Source of the DNA: Eonycteris spelaea | Taxonomy: Eukaryota > Chordata > Mammalia > Chiroptera > Pteropodidae | Assembly: GCA_003508835.1 (NCBI GenBank) | Contig: PUFA01000204.1 | Coordinates: 930,001-994,000 of the forward strand | Direction: 5' to 3' | DNA: 64,000 nt | In this document: one piece after another, positions 35,900 to 45,920 of the stretch | Layout: the number at the start of each line of letters is the position of its first letter | Position numbering within the stretch: position 1 is the stretch's first letter | Translations under genes and position numbers: made by a program | The notes under the pieces: model-generated | Database searches by the model: none | What the model saw: only the letters and a program-made list of their open reading frames with translations | What the model was told of the DNA's origin: nothing

Positions 35900-36060
35900 T
35901 CTAGGGAAGTGTTTCTCCAGCTGTTATGCATACACAGGTAATCTGGAGATCTTGTTAAAATGCAGATTCTAGTTCAGTGTGTCTGGAGTGGAGTTTGAGG
36001 TTCTGCATTTCCAATAAGCTCCTGAGTGATGTGATGCTTAGAGCTGAGAGGCATTTCGTC
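35900..36060 (+). mobile_element. MER5-like hAT non-autonomous element
   Basis: 'agggaagtgtttctccagctgttatgcatacacaggtaatctggagatcttgttaaaatgcagattctag' and 'ttctgcatttccaataagctcctgagtgatg' follow the MER5-type order. Confidence 0.65.
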
Positions 36061-36129
36061 TACGCAATGAAAACATCTGGTTATCTGGGACCACCTGACA
36101 GAAGGAAGCCCTTGGTATGGCTGTCAGAG

Positions 36130-36555
36130 GACCTTACACCCTGGCCCTTCTGTACCTTATATTGGGACACGCCCACCCTCTACTGCCCAAGCCAACCTCC
36201 TCAGGCTCTTCCAACAGACCATGTCTTTTCACATCTCTAAGTCTTTACCCAAACTGTTCCCTCTACTTGAAAGGTCTTCCCTTTGCTTGAACCCTCTCCA
36301 CTCTGCAGCCATCTCAGAGTTCCCACAGGCTCCTGCACACTCTGGTCCCATCCCAACACTTGCTGCCCCAGGAAGAACTATCTGCCTATGTTTGCATGGA
36401 CAATCAGAGGAGAGCTCCAGGTGGAGGCTCGGTGGGGACATCCATGTTGCCCAGCACTAGGCCTGGTCCCAGGGAGGTGCTGCCCCCAGTGTGCTGACCA
36501 AACAAAACAAGCTCCTCATCAGCCAGGTCTCCCTTCCAACATTGCCTCTTCTGGT
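36130..36555 (+). repeat. L2 LINE portion
   Basis: 'cccaaactgttccctctacttgaaaggtcttcc' and the following text match the L2 phrase 'ctgttccctctgcctggaatgcccttcc'. Confidence 0.65.
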
Positions 36556-36564
36556 AATGATCAC

Positions 36565-36712
36565 CCATTCCTTAATGTTTCTCAAACTTCAGTGTGCATC
36601 AGAAGGACCTTAGCAGTTTGTTAAACACAGAATTTCTGATTCAGTAAGTCTGGGGAGGATCCTGAGAATTTGCCTTTTTAACAATTCCCATGCTGTTCCG
36701 TATACTTTTGCG
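36565..36712 (+). mobile_element. MER20-like hAT non-autonomous element
   Basis: 'atgtttctcaaacttcagtgtgcatcagaaggacc', 'cagaatttctgattcagtaagtctgggg', 'gagaatttgcctttttaacaattcccatgctg', with the end 'cgaccactg'. It separates two L2 pieces. Confidence 0.8.
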
Positions 36713-36910
36713 ACCACTGCTCTGCCCCATTACCCCTGTTTATTTCCCTCAAGGCACTTATCACTCACTGAAATGATATTTAGTGCTTTTTTAATCTTGC
36801 GTCTTCACTGCGCTTCTCCCATCTAAGCTCCATGAGGGTAACAATTTGGGGCTGTCGGGTGCTCAGCCCAACGCCTGGAGCAGGACTCAATGAACGCTTG
36901 TGGTTGAAAA
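36713..36910 (+). repeat. L2 LINE 3' end
   Basis: 'cccctgtttatttccctcaaggcacttatcactcactgaaatg', 'ctaagctccatgagggtaacaatttgg', 'caggactcaatgaacgcttgtggttg' is an L2 3' end. Together with the piece at 36130 it looks like one L2 copy interrupted by the MER20-like insertion. Confidence 0.75.
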
Positions 36911-37230
36911 TAAAGATGGACGGTCCATTTGGCAAAAGGGACGAGGAAGTCCCCAGAACTAGCCTGCTTTCCTCCGGCCCCGATGCTAGTTCCTTGAACC
37001 TCACGCGGCTCCAAGTGCCCATGGCCACGGCCCCTTTAAATGTGCACGGGGACGCCTCGCCCTCGGTTCCCCCGATCCTTGACAGAGCAGAAAGAAAAAA
37101 AAAAAAAGCCTTCCTCTTCATGAACGAGAGGAAACGTCTAGGAGGGGGAGGAGGCGCGGCGGCGGCAGCATCGCAGCAGAAGCGCGGCGGCCGGAGCGCA
37201 GCGCGCCCCGCGAGGAGCGGGGATCCTGAG

Positions 37231-37526
37231 CGGACGCGACGCCGTGCGCTGCCCGGGCTACCGCCCCCTGCACGGCGCGCTCGCGCCCCCTCCCCGCCCA
37301 GCCCGCGCGGCCCCGCCCAGCCCTAGAGGCTCGCGCCCCGCGTCCCCACTTGCCCTACGCCCCGCGCGGAGTCCGGGTGAACGCGACGCCGCGCGCTGCC
37401 CCGGCCGCCGCCCTGCGCGCCCCACCATCGCGCCCCCTCCCCGCCCATCTCCTCTCCGGCCCCGCCCAGCCTCGGAGGCTCGCGTCCCGCGCCCCCGACT
37501 GGCCCTGCGCCCCGCGGGGAGTCCGG
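37231..37526 (+). repeat. Diverged tandem duplication of about 147 bp in the FGD5 promoter
   Basis: Copy A (about 37231-37376) and copy B (about 37378-37526) share ACGCGACGCCG at 37234 and 37381, TCGCGCCCCCTCCCCGCCCA at 37281 and 37428, CCCCGCCCAGCC at 37311 and 37460, GAGGCTCGCG at 37326 and 37475, and GAGTCCGG at 37369 and 37519. The offset drifts from 147 to 150 through small indels. The duplication doubles the Sp1-type boxes. Confidence 0.85.
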
Positions 37527-37580
37527 CGCGCGCCGGGGGGCGGGGCGGGCACCAGGGGGTGCAGGCCCCGCGGGGCGGCC

Positions 37581-37589
37581 ATGGAGTGA
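37581..37589 (+). promoter_or_regulatory. Two-codon upstream ORF (ATG GAG TGA) in the FGD5 leader
   Basis: An ATG in a strong context (GCGGCCATGG) is followed by one codon and TGA, 75 nt before the main FGD5 start. It would act only if transcription starts upstream of it. It is in the same frame as the main start, so it also marks an in-frame stop that fixes the main start as the first usable ATG. Confidence 0.5.
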
Positions 37590-37664
37590 GGCGGGGCGCG
37601 GACTTGCTCTCCGACGGAAGGACAGACGGACCGACGGGCGGCCCTGGGCTCCGCGCGCTGGAAA

Positions 37665-37677
37665 ATGAACAGAGCAG
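37665..37677 (+). CDS. FGD5: FGD5 exon 1, coding part (MNRA plus one base)
   Basis: ATG AAC AGA GCA G is followed by the donor gtaggag. The last G joins AT of the exon at 45543 to make Asp, giving MNRADSPKPPVAPKP, a short N terminus that runs straight into the proline-rich motif. The ATG context (gaaaATGA) is acceptable, with A at -3. An in-frame TGA at 37587 rules out a longer start. As I recall, the reference human protein starts further on, at the Met equivalent to 45659, so this start is inferred from splice phase, promoter position and the similar layout of FGD6. Confidence 0.65.
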
Positions 37678-38810
37678 GTAGGAGGCTCCGCGCGATCTCG
37701 GGCGCCGAGGTTCGTTCTTGAGGGAGCTCCGGCCAGGCGTTCCGAGTTGGAGCCCGCGGGGCGCCTGGAGAGACGGCGGAGAACCCCCAGAGCTTCCCAG
37801 TCTTCTGGGCTTCGGTCGAGCTATGGGCGGGTCCAGAGCCCCCTCTCCGAGGAGGCTGAGAATCATTCGGGGCCCCTGTGCGGGTCTCCCCGCCACAGGG
37901 ACGCCCCCTCACTCGCGGCGAGGCCGCACGCTCGCCATGTACGCCCTCATCCCACTCCCACCGCAGCCCCCAGAATGAGGGTTCCCGCGGCAAGGGAGAA
38001 AGACGCCCCCTTTGCAGAGGCAACTTGATTGCGGCCCTCACCCCTGCTCCTTGGGGTCCCCTCCAGACCCTCGCTGGCCCCACATGGATCTCTCCTGGCA
38101 CATGGGATCCGTCCAGGCTCTTCTCGGTACCAAGGTCTAGTCCCGATCCTTCGGCACCCGGCGAGCACCCTTACAAGGATCCCTGCTCCTTTCTCTCTTC
38201 CCAGACCCCGGGACTTGGATCTTACTCTCCGGATAGGACCAAAAAACCCTCAAATTATTCACCCCTGCAGTTCACCCTCCCTCGCTGCGCCCTGGCCCTG
38301 GCTCTCTTTGTGCTTCCCCCAGGGGACCGAATGCCGAGGGGACACTCCTCGCCGAGGCCGAGCCGCACTCCAGGCGTTCCCTCCCACCCCTGGCGTCTCT
38401 GCCCTGTGAATCTGACTCCCCAGATTAGGGATTCCGTGCAATCCAGAATGCGTTTGACAGTAAATATTAGCGAGCCCTCCAGAGGAGTGCCATTTAACAG
38501 ATTTAGTGACTGAGACTCAGAGATGGGCGGTGCCTGGAATCCAGTTCCCGGGATTCCTCACTCCATCCACACGGAGAGCAGAAAGTTCCCTCTGAGGGGA
38601 GTTTGCAAGGGAACAACCCAGCTAACTTCATCTGCCTGCCAAGGAGCGATAGTCACTCTTTTTTTCTTTTTCTCTTAGAATTTAGTGAGCGGCAGCCCTC
38701 TCCCCAACCAACACCCTTGTCTGAAGCCATTCTCCAAAACACACATCCCTAAAGAAACAGGAAGCCACCATTTTGGCTGTCTTAGAACCATATCCTGCTG
38801 TGCTCTGTGA

Positions 38811-38833
38811 GTGTGTGTGTGTGTGTGTGTGTG

Positions 38834-38881
<48 letters not shown>
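38811..38881 (+). repeat. (GT)n microsatellite
   Basis: More than thirty GT units with one gagagt interruption, about 1.1 kb downstream of exon 1. Confidence 0.95.
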
Positions 38882-39529
38882 GGTTATTTCTTTTTAAAAT
38901 CTTTTAATGAAAAAAGTCATTGTCTTAGGAGTGAGGTGCAGACAAGAGACGTTGGTTGGACTGATCTGAAAAGGAGCCACTGGGGGACTTGGGAGTGTAG
39001 CAGTCACCTCTCTGGGTCCAGGCCCTGTTGTTGCTGGGCATGAGGGCACCTGGACAGTTGAGTGTAAATCATAGGAAGGAGTGGCGGGGGGCGGGGAGGG
39101 GGGTAAGAGCAGGGATGTCACTTTGTAGGACTGGAAGAGGCTGGAGCAGGTCCCAGCACCAGGCCAGCCACTCCTTGGAGGAAGGTCGCCTCCTGCCTAT
39201 TCTGGCACAGCCTGGACAGAGCCAGGCTAGCTTTTCCCTATACTCCTAATAAAACTCTTTTTAAAACAATAGTGAGAGCGGTTCCAGTTTTCCCATGTTT
39301 CCCTGCATGAGGCTTGGGCAAGCCTTCCCTTCTCTGAGAATCTGGGGGATGGAGTGAACCGGAATAAACCAAGGGGCCAATTTGGTCCCAGGACATCTCA
39401 GCAGTTGCTGCTCTTCGGTTCAGCCATCCTATAATTTGTCTCCAGCATAAATCTGGTTCCTTTTTCTGTGTGATGGCAATGATAGGTGCCTGCAATGGTG
39501 TCTGTCACATTATCACCGACCAGCAAATA

Positions 39530-39790
39530 CTAGCTAGTATTTACTGGGTACTTACTATGAAGCAAGCATTGCTTTTAAGTGTTTCACTTGTATCAGTTTA
39601 TTTTTCCGCAGTGACCTGATGAGGTGAGTACTCTTGCCATCTCCATTTTATAGATGGGAAAACAGCCGCAGGGATTTAATGACCACTGACTTAATGGAGA
39701 GCTGAGATAGGATTGAAACACAGACTGTCTAGTTTGAGAGCCTTCTTTTTAATCCAATGCCTAACACATAGTAGGTACACAGGAAATGTT
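39530..39790 (-). repeat. MIR SINE, near full length, reverse orientation
   Basis: 'gtatttactgggtacttactatgaagcaagcattgc', 'ctccattttatagatgggaaaacagc' and the tail with 'agagctgagataggattgaaacacag' are complement MIR. Confidence 0.85.
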
Positions 39791-39809
39791 TACCAGTTGA
39801 CTTCGTTAT

Positions 39810-40015
39810 GTTATGTCTATTATTTTTTGGAACTTTTCAACAGCCTTAAGAAAATGGGGGTATTTCTTCCATGTTACCAAGAAAGAAACTGAGGCTCAGG
39901 GAGGCAAAGTGGTGTGCCCAAGGTCACACACTTGATGTGTGGCAGAGCTAGGATTGGAGTCCACGACTGAGCCTGGGGCCCATGCTCTTCCCACTCTGGT
40001 CCATGCTGTCTTCCC
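39810..40015 (-). repeat. MIR SINE, reverse orientation
   Basis: 'agaaagaaactgaggctcagggaggcaaagtggtgtgcccaaggtcacacacttgatgtgtggcagagctaggattgg' is a well kept complement MIR. Confidence 0.9.
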
Positions 40016-40309
40016 AGTAAGTGCCCTGTTGTGGATCACTGGACTAGCTTAACAGCAGCTTAATTAGAAATCATCAGGCTTGGCATGGACATTCCAGCAG
40101 GCACCCAGGAATGAAAGTTAAATTAAGATGCAATTGGAAGGTGAAATTGGAAGATAATTACTCTTGGAACATATGGTTATGAGAGTTCCAGGGGGAGTAT
40201 AGTGAACTGCGGTTGAAACGACTTGGGGACTGAAGACGGAAATGTCAGGGGACAGCATAAGAAGAACCACGAGTTTAATAGGCTGTAGTCTGCCAGAGCA
40301 GAAGGCACT

Positions 40310-40462
40310 TACTGACTGGTGAAGTCCCTTCACTCTACAGATGGGGAACCTGAAGCTCATGGAGGAGAAGGGACTTGTCCAAAGTCACACCTCCAAGTAA
40401 GGGCAGAGTCAGGAGTGGAGATTAGAGCTCTCGACTCCCAGTCCAGTGCTCCATCCAGTACC
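40310..40462 (-). repeat. MIR SINE, reverse orientation
   Basis: 'ctctacagatggggaacctgaagctcatggaggagaagggacttgtccaaagtcacacctccaagtaagggcagagtcagg' is complement MIR. Confidence 0.85.
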
Positions 40463-40899
40463 CATTCAAATTGAACCTCTACATAGCCGACAAGGGAGCA
40501 GCAAGCATGAATGTGTGAGTGGCAGATGTTTAATTAAAGTAGAGAAAGGAAATATAAACTTGTATAGGGGACTGGTTGGGGGTGATTTCTATCACCAGAA
40601 GCTGTCAAAAATCTCTTCCTCCTGTCACTGTGGTTCCTTCACCCCCCAGTTAATTCTTGGCATGTTGGCTCGAAGGGTATTTGCATTTAAGTCGTCTTCA
40701 GGCATAGCAAATTGCCAGCAGGCCCTGGGCATTGATAACTCAGGCTGGGGAGAGTGTTACCCCAGACTTTGTGATACAGAGAGGGAGAAGGTTCATGCAC
40801 CAGCCAGAGGGAGTCAGGAGACAGCAGAGGGTCTCCATCCATGCTGGGTTCTAGATAGTCGGAAAGTTATCTAGAAGAGGAAGCCCCAGCTCTTATTTA

Positions 40900-41100
40900 T
40901 CCTGTAATCCCTCTACCCCCATCATACTCAGGCTTAGCCAAACTGGACTCTACATACTGCCAAAGGGCTTTACATCCACCTGCCTCTGGACCTCTGCATA
41001 CGCTGTTCCTCTACCTTTTCGATTTTGAAATCCTCCCTGTCCTTCACCGTGCACCCAATGCTACCTCTTTCCTGAGCCTTCTCCAGCCAGAGTAGGTCCA
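40900..41100 (+). repeat. L2 LINE fragment
   Basis: 'ccacctgcctctggacctctgcatacgctgttcctctacc' and 'ctttcctgagccttctccagcc' are L2 sense words. Confidence 0.65.
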
Positions 41101-41399
41101 AGACCCAGATAGCTTTGTACTGATGGCAGGGGCTCTATGTGGTTCTTTTCTGTGAGGAAGGCAGGGAAGGAGCAGAGCCGGAATCCCTCACACTCCCTTT
41201 ATGTTCTTTACTCCCTCCTCAGCCTACTTTATTGGCTCCTTCTCTCTCCCTCCTTGCCCCTGCTCTTTTCTCTGTCCACAGTCCTTTGCTTGGTAATCTC
41301 ACCAGGTTCATGCTTTAAATTCCATGGCAGATACTTCCAGCCAAACCAATCCCCAGAGCCCAGACTAAAATACCCAGAGGCTCACTTAATATCTCCATT

Positions 41400-42185
41400 G
41401 AGGTGTGATAGATAACGCGAATCTAACATGCTAACTGAAATTCTGGTTTCTCTCCCCAGCACCAATAGGCTTCCCCCCAGCTTTGCTGGTGGCAACTTTA
41501 CTTTTCCAGTTGCTCCAACTCAAACCTCGGAGTTGTTCTTGACTTCTCTCTTTCTCTTATACCTCCTATTCAGATCGTCAGTACATCCCGCCAGCTCTAC
41601 CTTCAGATTTGGAATCTCACTCTTTTTGACCACCTCCACTGCTACCAACCAGGTTCAAGCCTCCATCATCTCTTGCCTGATTATTGCAAGAGGCTCTTCA
41701 CTGGTCTCCTTGCACCCACCCTCACCACTTCTGTTTGTTTCAGTACATTAGCCAGAACATGCATGTCTTTCTGCTCAAGCATCTTCATAATCTACACCCT
41801 CTCCACAACCCTTCTGACTTCATCCCTGCTTCTCCTCACTGGCTCACTCCACTGTGGCCTCCTTGTATATGCCAGGTCAGTCCTGGCTTCCTTCACCTCT
41901 TTCAAACCTTTCCTGTAATATCTTCTCAGTGAGGCCTATCCTGGTCACTCTATTTAAAATTGCAAAAACCCCTAAGTCCTGATCTATTCTCATAGACTTT
42001 ATGATCATTTAACATATGACAGGTAATATACTTATCCTTTTATATTGCTTATTTCTCACCACTAGAACATAAGGTCCATGGGGGATAAGGTCTTTGTTTT
42101 ATTTATTGATGTATCCAGAGATTCTAGATGAATACCCAGCACATAGTAGGTGCTCAGTAAATACTTTATGAAATTTGATGAAAGG
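41400..42185 (+). repeat. L2 LINE, long 3' portion
   Basis: Nearly 800 bp in L2 order: 'tctacccctcagatttggaatctc'-type text near 41600, 'tcttgcctgattattgcaagaggctc', 'tggcttccttcacctctttcaaacc', 'actagaacataaggtccatgggg', ending 'agcacatagtaggtgctcagtaaatac'. This is the longest L2 copy in the window. The forward open frames inside it are L2 ORF relics or chance. Confidence 0.9.
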
Positions 42186-42429
42186 AAGTTGGATGGGAGC
42201 AAATGAAAACCAGTCATCTACTTTATGGTCAGTTAGTACTTCTGAGCTTGGGATTCAGCATTATGTAAACTACTCACTTGACTAGCTGTCCCTGGTCTCT
42301 TTGGCCTCAGTTTCCCTGCATTTTTCTCTTCTCTGCTTCCCTAGAAGCTGGGAGCCCAGAGTCTCCACTGTAAAGGAAATGCTCAGTGACAAGAAAGTCA
42401 AGGTAGAGGTTCGGGTGACTGCAGCAAGA

Positions 42430-42600
42430 AACCCACATTCTACCTGGGCCCTGCTTCAGATTTTCTGAGTTACCCTGTGCCAGTCACCTGCCCTCTCTTG
42501 CCTCCATTTTCTCGTCTTTCATTGAGGGGTCAGACGAGGCCTTTGTGGTTCTAGTATCCTTTGATCTCAGAGTGGATGCAGATGAAAATCCCCGAGCTTC
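42430..42600 (+). repeat. MIR SINE fragment
   Basis: 'gagttaccctgtgccagtcacctgccctctcttgcctccattttctcgtctttcattgagggg' resembles sense MIR. Confidence 0.6.
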
Positions 42601-43029
42601 AAAGCTGGAAGCAGGGCATGGACACTGTATATTTGTCATTCCTAGGGGTCTCTGTGGGAAAGGCATTTTCTTGCAGAATCACGCCTCAGACGCCCACTGT
42701 AACCTTTCCCGAGGAGACGGCACCCATGGATCAATAGCTTGATTGGATGAAGGATGGGGTGAGGGTGGGGGCGATGCAGCCAAGGTGATGGTCGTTTTTC
42801 ATGGCCCTTTTGTCCCTCTGTCAGATCTCATGGCGCCCATGTGAAATACCACCTGTTAAGGATGAAAAATGAGACTCCCCACCCCCAGAGGTGCCAGTGC
42901 CTGACACCTTATGCTGAGAGCTTGAAACTAATATTACATAATATGTAAATATATTTTATATGTTTATATAAAAGTAAGAGCAAGACTTATACCGGGGGAA
43001 GTTGTGCGGTAGGAAAAGACATATTTTAT

Positions 43030-43265
43030 TAGAATAATAATAGCTACTGTTTATTGTGTACTCCTATGCGAAGGCCTGCTACTAAGTACTTTTAATATAT
43101 ATTTTTAATCTTCACAACAACCCCTTGAGCGTAGGTGTTACGGTTCTACCCATTTTACAGATGAGGGAACTGAGTCTCAGTTTCATAGTTTATAAGAGGC
43201 AAAGCCATATTTTGAACCCAGGTCAGCTAGGCTTCAAAGGCTCACTCTGTAATTTCACATCGAGC
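43030..43265 (-). repeat. MIR SINE, reverse orientation
   Basis: 'taatagctactgtttattgtgtactc', 'cttcacaacaaccccttgagcgtagg', 'cccattttacagatgagggaactgagtctcag', 'tttgaacccaggtcagctagg' give complement MIR in order. Confidence 0.9.
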
Positions 43266-43289
43266 TTAACTGTTTAAGCTCCGAATTAT

Positions 43290-43326
43290 GGGTTTTTTTT
43301 TTCTGTTTTGTTTTGTTTTGTTTTTG
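43290..43326 (+). repeat. T-rich (TTTTG)n tract
   Basis: A T-run followed by four ttttg units. Confidence 0.85.
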
Positions 43327-43887
43327 CTAATCTAGACAGATATTTTTCTAACTAAGGACATAGTTGATAGGTTATGGAAGCTAGGAGTTAGGAAGTCACA
43401 TATTACATCTTGAAGACTCTGGGTTATTCTCTGTATTTCAGTGTCAGGCCCGGGCGTTGATGCAGATGAATGTAGGTGTAGGTTAGGGGGTTGATGCAGT
43501 GGGTACCTTAGCAGTGGTTACTTTGACAGCTGTGCCTCTTATCTCTCTTACCTGCTGTCAGCTACCACATCTTATAGCTGGCAGTGTTCCTGCTCTAACC
43601 TATCCCCCAACTCCTTCTAATTAGCTGGGCACTGGGAAACCAGACAACCAAGTTCATTAGATGTATATGAAAAGTACAAGTAAAGAGGCTCTGAAATGAG
43701 GCCCTTTTAGAAATGGTAGCATGGGCTTTGTAACCCTGTATTATTTACTATTCCAGGCCTTTCTTCTTTCCTTTGGGGCCTCAGCTGAATTTTACATAGT
43801 CCTTCCAGTTTGGGGAGATGATATTGACTTTGGCTTCAGACATCTTGAAATTGAGGTGCCAATGGGATAGTCCCATGGAGATGTCTC

Positions 43888-44243
43888 CAGTCAGGGTTGT
43901 GCTGACCAGTACCATAGCCACTTGAAATTGGGCTAGTCTGATTTGTGAGCTCTTGAAATGTGGCTAGTCTGATTTGCGATATGCTATATATGTAAAGTAC
44001 ACTTAGATAAAAAAGGATGTCAAATATCTCATTAATATATTTTGTATGTTGATGACATGTTTATCTAAATGTGAGTCATTGATTGCATACGATATTCCAA
44101 ATAATGAGTTGAAAAAAACTGTATTGTTAAAATTAATTTCACCTATTTCTTTTTCACATTTTAATGTGGCTATGAGAACATTAAAAATTACATATGTGGT
44201 GATAAATGTGGCTCACAGTATATTTCTGATGGACAGCCCTGGA
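43888..44243 (+). mobile_element. Non-autonomous hAT-like DNA element
   Basis: The ends cagggttgtgctgacc and the complement of ggacagccctgg (ccagggctgtcc) form imperfect inverted repeats. The interior has the known order 'gtggctagtctgatttgcgatatgc', 'atctcattaatatattttg', 'aaaattaatttcacctatttctttttcacattttaatgtggct'. This is a widespread mammalian element whose family name I cannot fix. No transposase is present. Confidence 0.65.
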
Positions 44244-44609
44244 TTAGATTCGACTGGGATTAGATGCTGCAAAGATTTACCTGAGAGTCAAATGCATGGG
44301 AAGGAGAAGAGTTTGCCGACAGACCTCTAGGCCCTCTGTTCTACCTTCCTTCTGGCCAGGCTGGCATTCTGAGGCTGCTTGGCATCAAACCCAAGTCCTA
44401 GTGGGGGTGGAACTGTGAAACGATATTGGGCTGAAGGGAGACTTGTACATCCTAATCCATGGGCAGTGGGGAGCCAGGCAGTGCTTTTGGAGCAGGGTTG
44501 TCAGGTGGAGTTGGATTCCTGGGCATCTGCCTTCCTTATTCTGTCCACAGTCTGGCCAGGGGAGTGGGCCACTACTCTCTTTACCCGTCTGTTTGTCCAA
44601 GTCTCTCCC

Positions 44610-44740
44610 ATCCTGCAAAATTTAGCTGGAATTTTACCTTCTCCAAGAGATCTTCCCTACCCATGGCAACTCTTGCCTCTCAAACTCCTGCTGTGTGTAC
44701 AATGTGCACCACATCTTTTATTCTGCCATGGTCAGTAGAT
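44610..44740 (+). repeat. L2 LINE fragment
   Basis: 'gctggaattttaccttctccaagagatcttccctacc' is the L2 phrase for 'cctccaggaagccttccctgac'. Confidence 0.6.
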
Positions 44741-44794
44741 CCTCACCATCCACAAAGGAAGAGGCCTTTTGCAAATATTCATATATTTTCTCCC

Positions 44795-44843
44795 ATGAAA
44801 TTTGGATGCCATGAAATTTGAATGCCATGAAATTTGGATGCCG
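44795..44843 (+). repeat. Three tandem copies of a 16-bp unit
   Basis: The unit ATGAAATTTGGATGCC occurs three times head to tail. The middle copy has one change (tttgaatgcc). Near-perfect identity suggests a recent local expansion. Confidence 0.95.
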
Positions 44844-45109
44844 GGCACATAGCTGGACATCATATTTGAAAAATGTAGACTTCAGAGGTGACCCTCAGAA
44901 GAATCATACATCACTGTCATAAGCTTTTAGTGTATCATTCTTGAAGGAATGAGATAATGGCTATTCAGTCATAATATTCCAAGGACCCGCGGCTCTGTCC
45001 TCTAATTGTTGTTAGTCTTTCTCCTTAACTCAACTGTGATTAGCCAGCAGGGATGTTGTTCTCCTCTTGACCCTAGAAGACTGTAATCTACAGTGCTGTG
45101 TGTATAGAT

Positions 45110-45270
45110 GCAGGTATTCAGTGAATTAACTGTAGAATGAATGTAAGTTCCATGAGGGCAGCAGGGATGGTGACTTGTCAAGTTCAGCATTGTCTCCTGG
45201 GTACCTGGCACATAGAAAGCATTTAATAAGTAGTTGTCGTATGAATGAGTACAATGATACACACCTTTAT
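45110..45270 (+). repeat. L2 LINE 3' end
   Basis: 'gaatgtaagttccatgagggcagcagggatgg', 'tacctggcacatagaaagcatttaataagtagttgtcgtatgaatgag' is the L2 3' end. Confidence 0.8.
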
Positions 45271-45542
45271 TTGCGTGCAAGATATCATTCAGTTGGGTTT
45301 TATTGGTGGGACTGTGTGTAGAACAAAGGTGTAGTCACTTTGTTTACAGAATAACTCTTCAGTGGAAGGTTAAGATATTTTAAAGATGATGGTGGAGGCA
45401 TAAACCTAGGCAGAATATAATAGATTGGGTTGACATAGTCTGGGAAACCATCTTCATTGTTCTCTCAAAAATGGTTAAGTTGGAGTGGAAATAAAGGAAA
45501 CTGTACCTTTTTTTTCTCTTTTTCTCTATTTTTATCCTTTAG

Positions 45543-45920
45543 ATTCACCAAAACCACCAGTTGCTCCCAAGCCAAAGACTGTCAGTCCCCTCACACCAGT
45601 GACTACACCCAAATTATCTTCGTCACCCCGGCCTGACGGTCTTCACAGCCCTAACTCCATGTCGAGGGGGCCAAAACCTCCCATCGCCCCTAAGCCCAGG
45701 CTGGACACATCCAACGAGTGGAGAGCCAGTGTGTATATGATCAACAGCTTGAACAAATGCAGCAATGGGAAGCTGCTCTGTGTAGACAGGGGGCTTTACG
45801 ACGAGCAGCAGTCCAACCTGGAGTGCCCCGAGGCTGAGGCCGATGAGGATTACATCGTGGTCCCCAGGGCTCTGCCAAGAGAGGACGAACCCAGGGGTGG
45901 CGACTCTGTGGAGATGCAGT
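45543..45920 (+). CDS. FGD5: FGD5 exon 2, frame segment 1 (proline-rich N terminus)
   Basis: In frame with exon 1. Holds the two PKPP(V/I)APKP motifs 28 codons apart. The second begins just after ATG 45659, the position matching the start of the human reference protein as I remember it. That ATG has a weak context (actccATGT). The segment ends at ...GGDSVEMQ; past it this frame reads unrelated residues to a TGA at 46028. Confidence 0.85.

Larger units (their letters stand above)
37020..37720 (+). promoter_or_regulatory. FGD5: CpG-island promoter of FGD5
   Basis: An abrupt rise in GC and CpG content distinguishes this block from everything else in the window. It holds several CCCCGCCC (Sp1-type) boxes near 37290, 37311 and 37460, a GGCGGCGGC run near 37157, and GGAA words (gaggaaacg near 37129) near its left edge. 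No TATA box is visible, as expected for a dispersed CpG promoter. It ends in the first coding exon. Large open frames on both strands here are GC-driven and not called genes. The transcription start cannot be fixed from sequence alone. Confidence 0.8.
37678..45542 (+). other. FGD5: FGD5 intron 1
   Basis: Bounded by the donor gtaggag and by an acceptor with a long pyrimidine tract (tttttttctctttttctctatttttatcctttag). It holds the (TG)n repeat, MIR and L2 copies and one hAT-like element listed here. I see no further exon. The segments 37700-38800, 38890-39520, 40460-40890, 42600-43020 and 43330-43880 show nothing I can name. Confidence 0.65.

Noticed and set aside
36832..37681. Forward open frames of 145-164 codons across the FGD5 promoter
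   Set aside because: They span an L2 end, a poly(A) run and the GC-rich duplication. Composition changes abruptly along them, so they are chance frames.
37258..38101. Long reverse-strand open frames (over 200 codons) in the CpG island
   Set aside because: GC-rich DNA has few stops by chance. The frames are Arg/Pro/Gly/Ala-rich, overlap each other in several phases, and no splice or poly(A) structure supports them.
41137..41932. Cluster of overlapping forward open frames of 80-107 codons
   Set aside because: They lie largely within a recognisable L2 copy and in several competing frames, so they are not treated as a host gene.
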